From Pseudomonadota bacterium (GTDB lineage: Bacteria > Pseudomonadota > Alphaproteobacteria > Rhizobiales > JAKPQE01): DNA of 64,000 nucleotides. The notes below the pieces were generated by a model. The model was not told the origin of the DNA, ran no database searches, and saw nothing but the letters and a program-made list of their open reading frames with translations. Position numbers and translations under genes: made by a program. Each line of letters opens with the position of its first letter. Position 1 is the first letter of the stretch. The stretch is from the NCBI GenBank assembly GCA_029572955.1, contig JAKPQE010000170.1:1-64000 (forward strand), given 5' to 3'. Of this stretch, positions 63,201-64,000 are shown piece by piece.

Positions 63201-63937
63201 GCAACGACAGCGATCCGGACGGCGACGCGATCTCGATCGCCGGCGTCGCCAACGGTGCCCACGGCACCGCCGAGCTGACCGGGGAGGGGGTCGTCGTCTA
63301 CACCGCCGAGAGCGGCTTCTCGGGCCAGGATCAGTTCGTCTACACCGTGACCGACGGCGAAGACACGGCCGAGGCGCTCGTTACCGTCAATGTCGGCGCG
63401 ACCTTCCAGGACGTCGCGACCGGCGGCGAGGGGACCGATTTCCTGTTCGGCGGTCGCGGCGACAGCTTCCTCAACGGCGGCGACGGCTCCGACTTCCTCT
63501 TTGCCGGTCGCGGCAACGACGTGCTGCGCGGCGGTGCCGGCAACGACTTCCTGTTCGGCGGTCGCGGCAACGACGACCTCGGCGGCGGCGACGGCAACGA
63601 CTTCATCTTCGGCGGCAACGGCAACGACCGCATCTCCGGCGGGCGCGGCAACGACACCCTGTTCGGGGGAAGGGGCACCGACACCTTCGTCTTCTCCACC
63701 GGCGACGGCGCCGACTCGATCATGGACTTCGAGACGCCGCGTGCCGGCCGTCGCTTCACCATCGCCGGCGATACCATCGCGCTCAATGTCGAGGGCATCG
63801 ACAGCTTCGATGATGTGCTCGCCGTCGCCCAGCAGGTGCGCGGCGGCGTGGTGCTCGATTTCGGCAATGGCGACGAGTTGTTCCTCGCCGGCACCCGTCT
63901 TTCGGCGCTCGACGAAGACAGCTTTACCTTCTTCTGA
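39296..63937 (+). CDS. Giant modular RTX protein (8213 residues), type I secreted, protease/adhesin-like
   Basis: A single open frame from an ATG preceded by AAGGTGAG. In order: (1) an M10/serralysin-like zinc-protease domain with H143-E-F-G-H147-A-I-G-L-G-H153-P and the following M-M-L-D-V-A-A-A-Q-x-x-Y-G-A-N segment near 203-217; (2) RTX nonapeptides at about 350-400; (3) a FrpC-type self-processing module starting at D890-P891; (4) about 500 unrecognised residues; (5) 24 RTX-associated modules at about 1576-4758; (6) seven cadherin-like (tandem-95) repeats; (7) an RTX block at about 5445-5920; (8) about 18 more cadherin-like and Ig-like repeats; (9) C-terminal RTX and a D-S-F-T-F-F end typical of type I secretion. 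It is Asp-rich and I noticed no cysteine. It is probably a Ca2+-dependent surface adhesin; the role is inferred. Confidence 0.93.
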   Translation: MASPSSSPAPEYDIYKPIYGDEQWSGIISIYYVTEADWLPYYQALYYPWQQWTPVYDDQKWPDGWVDDWKQVIEVWQSYINIDIVESAAMAGADYWLGNLGDSLGFALDPHDSPQHFIGINLARLSTEAEIGGGNHRLATMIHEFGHAIGLGHPHDKGQKSTEVLGDPFNMFPPYDRRYTDLSYTKPPGIETDSAFGMPASPMMLDVAAAQRKYGANTETNKGETIYNLTDPQTVGLDLDGSDGSVSIGRAYYAIWDNGGNFDRISYEDANNTILNLNEAPLTTDDDTLRAILEDVVETNAQSILDSEVVERLLNRDIYAAGFLSEILTSGGATTNSAYGITKGSKIEDALSGDGRDVLIGNKHDNRLSAGADDDFLVGGQGKDQLKGGPGSDIIHGGDDIDVARYDLFDLDDPSLFASAGIEIGNFRNTDEFSLAGPGIMLDHVGLGGESNTGTDTLIEIEHMLLTRRGDIVDITPDAPKLSFDLVVDLNDFAPVTVSKDDWDEVDFRFLDTGIVFMNGATMTKAGDSNGPVDMSLAGKFWELGWFLPTLVGVTPEILLASVDEYQHPLTFYGTEKITGTMLDDTIWVGWEGEASPLKWTDQEGQKSTHSTSTPRIGEIDGNKGNDYIVHWGAEYIKAGEVVPEELGGTQWIFDGEVISETKAAQDFQMTLKGGEDSDRVYAVSGTKAVVSGGTGNDILFNQTFKGELWGGDVDGFGDGETDIFWFWPGTFIKDAEEFDLLEMFGIPLSGGTNLPQMGADAFSNMAFLQIIAQNSLAMDWIFPFIFYGRTKGGQLLVYNVLMDTFDLGPDNTDFPQGVMVVEDFDFGGLEDEDWATFARSDLNMTFRTFGPEGDSVEISQWTLAFGYIFDFIDAMFDLAKAIHWQPSDDPLVLDLDGDGIETVGLAQSGTHFDLDGDFFAERAGWLGPDDGFLAVDRNGNGRIDDITEMFGGPDLSAFSDLAAHDDDGDGAITAADAIFADLRVWRDLDQDGVTDEGELETLDFFDIVSIGVGATDLGDREVFGNRFPQEGTFTLGDGTVNRSYGVVFGVDATDTIYRGERGTAEWLKTTAVPDAKGFGAIADLAVDISNDLDLAETVFAAAAAMTTPDLKLIREQATPIYGAWAQSLELTRELTAVLVADGGSGATFVDSAIYIEDAAGGYYTLSSGSPVLDAGGVAIDRPTFEDVVGQTVGAGEVWRVEQMFSPQTRESAVEHRANAPYLGSVVDGRFVVTDYGIENPDGSWRLASGTAIVDAGGAPVAAPTVADIVAMPHAEGEEWRLEEIGFNPYAGVPVDLMGVYFIDGKVVDYSVEVTDADGTFAVWARNLDRALELQHKLGYPGEFNLRNYEVDFATLDEVNSTDDSAYRVELMTAGQLHFATSIYGIDFQPDIMAAATDPDTGVISYSPGSFTGQEASTVDENGDYVSFIDTAIDLFDAMMQVYIGVSRAFAVRVALQGGLADFAAGLEYVADSDEFRPATDLELAPVFDAIFAATPSGAQAAYDYLAGWQEILEVVYPDYHLDPSKNLLSNTVRLNEAFVLQNVIAGFEKYPPDLDLAGVMNALKLDDTKLVTHTEADTVVVGTDGDDYIYLTGGDQTYRGGHGKDVYFVGSGFGHDVIDDVEEALVAKAQVDELRFTSAKSTDIYATADGLDLVLEVIGTDDVLRIKDQFLGDLIDPLFGNNFANDTGVHAIVFADGELWSWYQIAEAVSHPLDTDDLVLGTESRDFLAGGLGNDVLRGGRDGDIYAYHVGDGDDRIADNNDRPTDDPTKHLDLLQVFGDATADSLSYGRAGESNDLVLTFLDADGNATGDRVTIEGQFAWFNVPFLGLYFGDAIERIVFEDGSFLTQTDVMARVLAEAKTDGADPIYGFHNDDVLDGGAGDDLLVGKDGNDTYVYGRDYGSDSISDRAYDLFATSFDTLKFIDDIRWTDIAFERDGASATIALRVEGTTDRVILEDQYHARPLLGFTNLVEQVEFGDGVVWDYAKLAQHYIDLAASDGDDTIYGFEIADRLDGRAGNDRLEGGDAADTYIYGLGYDNDTIFDSGSGGQGDSLVFQDIALGDVGIDRDGRDLVFTVTATGDRVVVEGQYNREYQQGNAIETFAFSDISVDFTALNPGDVDVVGTAAGETLYGSDFAELIDGRGGDDTLVGGSDGDTYLFDVGYGDDVIIDSQVRVAWFDRGGRVIETDDTVRFGADITIVNAVFSKDGDDLVVSITDRTDTLRIRNQFRSIADGVEWFEFQDGTRWHISDIEEQLAIVGGSRGDDYIEGALDAPNVLDGREGDDTLVGGREGDTYAFGGAYDLDQIIERTDATPGAIDRVVFDALVDPALVQLIRDGDNLIVDLGNGEDRLTIVEGLSTRQVEAFLFADGTEWLLEEIRDRLLVGTDGDDVIVGFDDRNDHLDGLAGSDALAGGLGDDSYAFGLGSGADSVEETGGVDRIVFGSGVSAAMVAFSDEDGSLLVSLTGTDDTLLIIDGAATSNLAARVESFEFEDGTTMSMEDVLRILVQQQSTGGDDIIDARVGFPITVAMGEGDDYVLAGRDATFLFVSGNGSDIVDTAGQGGSSSLVFADLPASEAVVRRVDLDGDDVLIYFPSTGDQVLVVGALSNANVQTISFADSIEWSRADLMAAAVASQQSDRDDIVTGSRNADVIEGGPGDDDIEGGAGDDVYFFRRGDGRDVIADSSGTDRLEIRGYRPEDVAITRPVDGRDELLLTFAGTDDEVLLRFETGGIESVVFGDGTTWTRTDLFDAVVGKGTPYADTIVGTSTANIIEGGRGDDFLDGTAGNDTYVFNRGDGRDIIDDNGGTSEVNRLVLNDYFPNDAFLVRASDRPNDLIIRLADGDEIVAVNTFGSFGGRITEIAFEDGTVWTTADMLFVLDSQRDAASDETLFGGAGADVIAGEGGNDYIEGRGGDDVYVFARGDGEDIYKDNGTWSTASADVIEIRGYLPAEAQFARSSRDGNDLVITFAGSNDRILVVEGLSGSLSNLIETVRFTDGTALAIADIRAGILAGEATAGADIVTGTDYDDVLTGGPGNDLVLGDGGADVYRFSRGDGSDVFSDDSSEYDTLEIYGYTPAEVTIAADAARHNSIVLTFAGTDDRLLLDQGSNTVHSFDAIVFEDGTVWNRATIEAMALASVPMDAGANEIYGYDGSETIRAGGGDDLIESRYGTDVLEFARGDGRDTVLNSYPDTLRLIDAVPADIEILGETFGDGSVTVHILGTRDAIRFENGTSGFNRIEFSDGSVWTSTEIAAAVVARPESAFGPLTIGGTTGNDTFDSTPRDEWIYGSRGDDTYNYERGDGHDFINDLRSTSQVGNIDTLNFLDIASTEIVAGHDRQDAQDLVISFRGFGGSITIDNFFETSLRYQIERFVFSDAVTLDAAAMAALAAPAIVPATSGADKIVGTDAADTIDALAGDDVVEAGAGADDITGGLGNDRLSGGDGADTYRFALGDGRDFIVDNDWVDANTLVLSGYSAGDLAFRWDLVTGRVVLDLGASGDAITFATSTEGSLSYGDGVAAFAFGDVALDDGTLLSAADVLGMMDVPASDMRFGTDAIDDVFVNDAVSTYFEDYEGSDTYAYARGDGIDAFIDWSGDAGEYDQLILHGINPGDITAITEGSYWFTVGYAESAPGAGDGGTFALNVSTQVDFGEGFVDMTGIEEVHFADGTVWTYDDFAARVVQEPQPVTSGDDAYYGSDAADTIELLGGDDFAAGNGGADTYVYTRGDGNDIYEDQAATGEVSGTIVLHDIDPAEVTVSRRFDDLAIDIAARAGDGSDAGSIRLSSYFSYAGAFEGVSLVFDDGTIVTQADLAAEFLAPQQTAGNDHVLGTEGADLFAPGPGDDLVDPVGGNDTFRYVRGDGDDIVASSYVVDGHRLELFGISPAEVSVLRHASDLVLEFSESAPGAGDGGSIRFLDGYDAAGYDMLALAAIVFEDGTTWSRADIAAAYVAGRTGGGDDAVVNAGPALTYEMGAGDDTVETGATGDTYVYRNGDGNDVIVENGGTGNVERVYVPGSGAEGGSYVSLAGPDVVDFADLDEADISYERFGDDLVVRIAADAGRGIAAGSVTIRDAFAGNAFTDTHVETLRFADESERAVSDVLAALIAAAPTAGDDRLGGSGGDDLLVGGTGDDVIDGKDGSDTYAYTRGDGNDVIFDVPGAGWYDEVDTLELHGIARADVTFVSTYNGIEVVIAESAPGAGDGGSIVVDGMAVDGMPAETGIERVVFDDGTIVGRDAIVAEVLLNAATDGDDEITGDSGANVIAGLGGNDVLDGVEGDDTYVYTRGDGYDVILETGFYDQDRLELHGIDPADVIVRRGVDADLELVIAESAPGAGDGGRITARASFLPSGLYGIETVAFDDGTVWTRSEFETLATRNVATVGDDRLTGTSASEELAGLEGDDYVSGGVGDDTYSYRRGDGADVVRDFGSGFDSIVISGYAADEIEFARRGRDGTDLVIRLAGTGDSITVVNGLLDTATDRVEQVVLADSGEIFAIAEILSLLVLGDATAEADQLVGTLNDDVLEGLAGVDLMIGSAGNDTYTYRAGDGDDRIADGSTSPFDRLLLPDLNPGDIVWARRSPADGDDLVLRFGGGTDRLYLADTLGSGSNGIEQIEFADGTIWTLADMRAAVLRSAATIGDETIRGFEGADLMAGEAGDDRLIGGEGADIYHFAAGDGHDVVDDGSTSAGDRLELVDILSSETAVHRLFKGSDSVVLTFATGEDAVTLRHMLADTGEGVETIVFGDGVTWTRDTILGLLDNHAPVAVDDGIFTAKQQEDLILSAAQLLRNDYDADLETLTIIAVDGGEHGTAQLNASGNIVFTPEAGFLGATTFTYTVSDGRNGFATATVNVRVTPVAEALDDAGFTVAEDGFLTIEARRLLSNDLDGDRMIVAQVFDAVNGSASLASNGDITFTPSADFNGLASFKYVANTPEGGRAEATVYIDVTAVNDAPVAVDDTGYSVNEASAIEIAARDLVANDFDIDGDALEIVSVTGNADLAVELTVDGYVVVTPTLFFFGDTSFSYVVRDEAGQTSTAVVDVTVVPFNQAPFVNDEREDEAFVTDEDNPLLVSSGELLANDHDLNGDPLTIASVRPGTGGSVVLNANGTVLFTPTPGFNGQASFFYTVDDGRGGQTEGEAVVNVIAVNDPPVANDDSYQSPGIFYLDGFQNTPLVIDIADLLGNDGDPDGPSVTLQSVSFNDNGVSEIVGDTIVFTPDAGYWGEASFHYVVADVFGAVDDATVTMFFAPTSDAPPFAGNDNVTIYEDVATAIPIAALLANDFDVDNDPLEIVSVAMGLGQKGSVALDGAGNVVFTPALNYHGPSSFSYVVTDNADGEDTATVVVDILPVNDAPTAAPDTGATSLDVPLVLRIADLMANDSDVDLQDYQYDLLNFVGVRSTSLGVASVYGGEFVVVEYDATFSGDVTLDYTIADPEGVEDDGTVFATVSGVHADVLSGSALRDLVIGSQTAETIDGGAGDDDLFGRGGDDRIIGGDGGDAIDGGAGFDIVDFAGSNIGVRADLVTRLGQGGHAQGDLYTAIEAFAGTEFHDELYGNGEANLLSGRGGGDLLDGRGGDDSLDGGAGDDILIGGTGADLLDGGEGSDTADYSASSAAVDVSLLAGTASGGDAEGDTLVSIENLTGTLYDDRLEGDDADNTLSGGRGDDTLIGGLGNDILVGGRGADVMDGGAGIDRVDYSLSDAGVTVDMTDGSLGGGDALGDTFTDIEEIVGSFHDDTLIGDDGDNVLTGGRGADIMDGGDGFDTADYSEADEAVTVDLGSGVGSAGEAAGDQLANFEKLVGSAYDDSLSGGAADETFEGGFGDDLLAGRAGSDTYLFGYDSGNDTVTEAGDVSDVDRIEIAAGIRPADISVIRDGDDLLVELEHDDGLLIDTLRVTDHFLGAASGIEEIAFADGTVWDRQAIEDLARVGRFNAVDDLVRFATEDEPLAISAASLTGNDATEGTDALAIVSVAAVSGGTVELQGDGSLVFLGAQDHWGDAFFDYTVRDPFGRESTARVEVNILPVNDAPVAADDGIIYGLEDTPLVIPIADLLGNDFDVDGDTLTIDGTAFTPLVGPDGEYLYPSMFVTGSNGDTFTTLGGILFVPTTNHFGFAGFTYTVTDGNGETSTASVELAILGVNDAPTAVTDHETVRLGVPTLIAIADLLVNDRDVEDDAFSFTGAGHPVNGTIEFLDAGQATVADPSAATYIRFTGAELGDASFSYEVTDVHGASSTGTVEVSVIPVNDPPRAVNDSGYQTIEDVVLVIDPAALLANDSDPNGDPLIVSALERFPLNGRVEFTADGMIAFTPRADYNGAAGFVYTIDDGRGGTDTAFVSITVMPQNDGPILRDDVLDAVEDEPITVLAAEAFANDGDPEGDVIFFESASLLGILTDDFTDRSVFSDSHSVGSLVLVASAADGATLEDGSDLPAWLVFDAATATFTGTPPESGMAPITVAVTVVNTNLVSGVTESFVALHTVDPADLEANPDGVAIDVATSQVVATLGDGSPLPDWLTFDAATLSFAGTAPAGVVDPIALELTFTSTDPVTGEVATFVGDMIVDPADPALGTGIAYNAHVIAVAMGAGTFAAATPAGGPLPGWLAFDAETRAFSFTEIVPAVDEPVARIRVSFTPDDPSAEGFAVEVLIDPAEPLDPRINALFANDPYFAAHGLMALPFAADAAATAEKAHFVALPDWLAFDADTLTLSGMPPAKYVGSIPVRIDLGESASEDVPAYSLIVDAVVDPDLDLAAAGGFSITVHDETIDIDAPLDFFGAFAIEYYAHDEKGGVSEQPASIVINVEARPELPTAVGDTFTVLEGESLTIALADLLANDSDADGDPIHIVAIGTPPIGDLTLTIPELVVELPPVGGLAGPASHSATLADGSPLPAWLSIDPDTGTLSGTPPLAALETLDIVVTSSDGTTTIETGLAVVVDGNAGATLDYQTFGDFFGPVEFTYEITDDAQGNATATVHIDVEPVNDPPVAVADAFDGIEDTPLVIDVATLLANDTDRDDDPLSIELVQNAVNGTVELVGTEITFTPDHNFDGVASFQYVVGDGAGGYNTGDVTIDVASTNRAPVAALDSFAGTEDVPFYLTVADLLGNDSDPDGDDIGFVGFADPGPNATIFLRPDGSYAVTPRDNFYGVLTLTYTVTDGRAVSGATGNFVIDFAAVNDAPIVGDDGPFTTAEDTPVAIALADLLLNDSDVEGDSLAVVGVLDPVNGSVVISGGEAIFTPRADYFGNGGFTYEVSDGHGGLTRGFVSVAVVPAQDLPIAVADSGFVVDEDGAIDIDPATLLANDVDPDGDAISFVSAAGLGVSMTAGGLIHYEPAADANGRFGLSYTITDGFNPPVTGTFYVDVLPVEDDPIAGDDSLAGTEDETLVVALATLTANDRDPDAGQTFQVSSVGDAVGGSVSLDGLGNFVFVPDADRNGTASFAYEITDSTGRADIATVTVTLAPVNDAPVVGPIAAFAGTEDVRFTGQLPDVFSDIDGDPLTLSVRQADGSPLPDWLVFSPETRGLAGTPPADFFGTIALEVVASDGVAETARAFDLVIAGVNDAPVAGNDIFETDENQPIVIPIATILGNDVDVDGDTLTITAVAPGAGYTAEFDGLGNLVVTPLAGATGPLLIDYTVSDGVLEDTGTITVSLVPVNEPPVMAPLATVHSPEDAPIDFVLPEDFVTDPDGDTLTVTATRAGSTTLPAWLSFSPATRQFTGTPPADFFGTIALVVTASDGEFTVSRGFDLVIDPVNDIPVISAPFSDRFVDEDENFNLQLQQGLFSDPDGDPLTYSMTMADGSPLPAWLTADTVALRLIGVPPADFNGVLDIRVAASDGQASVSDVFHLTIRPVNDAPHVAEPLPNQPLPGELLFTGDPFTIDIPASTFADVDGDPLAFAALQADGTPLPDWMSFDGETISGVAPHTAVGTYEIEIRATDGLLVTSDVFLINFSAGNQAPTAVADGPFETRPGVPLEIFASQLLGNDSDPDGDAISIAGVANGAHGTAELTGEGVVVYTAESGFSGQDQFVYTVTDGEDTAEALVTVNVGATFQDVATGGEGTDFLFGGRGDSFLNGGDGSDFLFAGRGNDVLRGGAGNDFLFGGRGNDDLGGGDGNDFIFGGNGNDRISGGRGNDTLFGGRGTDTFVFSTGDGADSIMDFETPRAGRRFTIAGDTIALNVEGIDSFDDVLAVAQQVRGGVVLDFGNGDELFLAGTRLSALDEDSFTFF
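39722..39946 (+). other. Zinc-protease motif region (M10/serralysin-like) of the RTX protein
   Basis: Codons 143-153 encode the full metzincin zinc motif H-E-F-G-H-A-I-G-L-G-H-P, with E144 as the general base. About 50 residues later comes P-M-M-L-D-V-A-A-A-Q-R-K-Y-G-A-N, equivalent to the serralysin segment after the Met-turn. The Met-turn itself is not the usual S-x-M-S-Y; the nearest candidate is F-N-M-F-P-P-Y. Activity is therefore plausible but not assured. Confidence 0.75.
41960..42460 (+). other. FrpC-type self-processing module (Asp-Pro) in the RTX protein
   Basis: D890-P891-L-V-L-D-L-D-G-D-G-I-E-T begins a calcium-binding domain with further EF-hand-like loops (D-R-N-G-N-G-R-I-D-D, D-D-D-G-D-G-A-I-T, D-L-D-Q-D-G-V-T-D-E-G-E). 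In FrpC of Neisseria and ApxIVA of Actinobacillus the same start marks a module that cuts the Asp-Pro bond autocatalytically when Ca2+ binds. Cleavage here would release the first 890 residues, including the protease-like domain. Confidence 0.75.
44020..53570 (+). repeat. Array of 24 tandem RTX-associated modules (about 133 residues each)
   Basis: Twenty-four in-frame modules start near 44035, 44452, 44895, 45303, 45683, 46096, 46471, 46850, 47222, 47584, 47965, 48358, 48736, 49102, 49501, 49946, 50372, 50772, 51172, 51638, 52049, 52442, 52828 and 53212; the mean spacing is about 399 bases. Each has a short RTX-type Gly/Asp start, a D-T-Y-x-[FY]-x-R-G-D-G-x-D-x-I-x-D strand, a beta segment with D-L-V-[IL]-x-[FI], and an ending like F-x-D-G-T-x-W. 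A 25th copy stands apart near 56700-57060. The modules are diverged at DNA level, so the array is old. Confidence 0.85.
53570..55625 (+). repeat. First block of seven cadherin-like (tandem-95) repeats
   Basis: Seven repeats of about 95-100 residues, each opening like N-D-A-P-V-A-x-D-D and containing L-x-N-D-x-D-x-D-x-x-x-L-x-I and F-T-P-x-x-x-x-x-G-x-x-S-F-x-Y-x-V-x-D. This is the bacterial cadherin-like/VCBS pattern of large surface proteins, which bind Ca2+ between domains and give stiff extended stalks. Confidence 0.85.
55640..57060 (+). repeat. Central RTX nonapeptide block
   Basis: Residues about 5449-5920 hold at least four clusters of G-G-x-G-x-D-x-h-x nonapeptides (for example G-G-A-G-D-D-D-L-F-G-R-G-G-D-D and G-G-R-G-D-D-T-L-I-G-G-L-G-N-D) separated by D-x-V-D-Y-S/A-D-Y-S segments, the peptidase M10 C-terminal/haemolysin style. 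It ends with one more RTX-associated module. Such internal Ca2+ roll domains fold only after export. Confidence 0.88.
57070..63400 (+). repeat. Second block of cadherin-like repeats with nine Ig-like (putative He_PIG/CADG) segments
   Basis: About 18 N-D-x-P-type openings follow one another. Nine segments read like D-G-S-P-L-P-x-W-L-x-F-D-x-x-T-x-x-x-x-G-T-P-P, the putative Ig/dystroglycan-type cadherin pattern, grouped at about 58540-59410, 59910-59990 and 61760-63030. Several repeats are nearly alike (A-D-F-F-G-T-I-A-L-x-V-x-A-S-D-G occurs twice near 61840 and 62420), which points to more recent duplication here than in the first array. Confidence 0.82.
63415..63937 (+). other. C-terminal RTX repeats and type I secretion signal
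   Basis: About nine consecutive G-G-x-G-N-D-F-L-F-type nonapeptides (63424-63690) are followed by about 80 residues without repeats, ending in a hydrophobic D-S-F-T-F-F. Uncleaved C-terminal signals of this form are recognised by the ABC transporter/adaptor/TolC type I machinery. No such transporter gene lies inside the window. Confidence 0.85.
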
Positions 63938-63972
63938 GAATTCAGCCGGCGCGGGGTGGCCGGAGCATTGGA

Positions 63973-64000
63973 ATGACTGCAGACTACTTGGCGTTAAACG
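63973..64000 (+). CDS. Possible start of the next gene, cut by the window edge
   Basis: An ATG at 63973, with GGAG ten bases before it, opens a frame with no stop for the nine codons available (M-T-A-D-Y-L-A-L-N). It lies 35 bases after the giant gene. A type I secretion component would fit the place, but nothing in nine codons shows it. Confidence 0.25.

Noticed and set aside
52982-63262. A 3426-codon open frame on the minus strand opposite the giant RTX gene (and a 1429-codon one at 45014-49303, a 1963-codon one at 39020-44911)
   Set aside because: These follow the mirror of GAC/GCC/GTC-rich codons on the plus strand. The products are Arg/Asp/Val-rich with no domain, repeat or start signal, while the plus frame has clear RTX, cadherin and protease motifs.

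Overview
The window is GC-rich (visibly well above 60% G+C) and reads as a chromosomal segment of an alphaproteobacterium, most likely a free-living member of the Hyphomicrobiales. That placement is inferred from gene content and protein style: a CbbR-like LysR tail, POR and Mrp/Nuo-like genes, amylosucrase with sucrose-phosphate synthase, a giant RTX protein, and ATGA-type stop/start overlaps. No rRNA, tRNA, insertion sequence, CRISPR array or phage gene was seen.

Left part (1-9.3 kb): the 3' end of a LysR regulator, then a Met/Gly-rich class II-type c-cytochrome co-transcribed with a TetR regulator and preceded by a large palindromic operator. Next is a four-gene pyruvate (2-oxoacid):ferredoxin oxidoreductase operon, gamma-alpha-beta-delta, whose last subunit is a GltD-like flavoprotein carrying a C-terminal 2[4Fe-4S] ferredoxin. 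Then come a CBS-pair protein, a class V aminotransferase/cysteine-desulfurase-like enzyme and a divergent Lrp/AsnC regulator.

Middle-left (9.3-21.1 kb): a tightly overlapping minus-strand operon of 14 genes. The first 13 follow the order of the archaeal MBX (membrane-bound ferredoxin-oxidising) complex: MrpE, F, G, DUF4040/MbhD, MbhE-MrpB, MrpC, MrpD, a second antiporter-like subunit, NuoH-, NuoB-, NuoC- and NuoD-like subunits, and finally a NuoI-type ferredoxin fused to a GltD/NfnB-like FAD-NAD(P)H module. A ferritin-like protein closes the operon, followed by an intrinsic terminator. The NuoD-like subunit keeps only one cysteine of each [NiFe]-binding pair, so it is not a normal hydrogenase. 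With the POR operon this suggests a 2-oxoacid -> ferredoxin/NAD(P)H -> Na+/H+-translocating module, which is the most interesting system in the window.

Middle-right (21.4-38.5 kb): amylosucrase and a sucrose-phosphate synthase with an apparently intact phosphatase domain; a SulP transporter with a strong terminator; an unrecognised membrane protein; an OmpR-type response regulator and its histidine kinase; an RND efflux pump with its adaptor and a divergent TetR repressor; and a UbiB/ABC1 kinase-like protein.

Right part (39.3-63.9 kb): one 24.6-kb gene for an 8213-residue RTX protein. Its layout is an M10/serralysin-like zinc-protease N-terminus, an RTX patch, a FrpC-type Ca2+-dependent self-processing module with an Asp-Pro bond, 24 tandem RTX-associated modules of about 133 residues, cadherin-like (tandem-95) and Ig-like repeats interrupted by a second RTX block, and a C-terminal RTX plus type I secretion signal. 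A possible next gene begins 35 bases downstream at the window edge.
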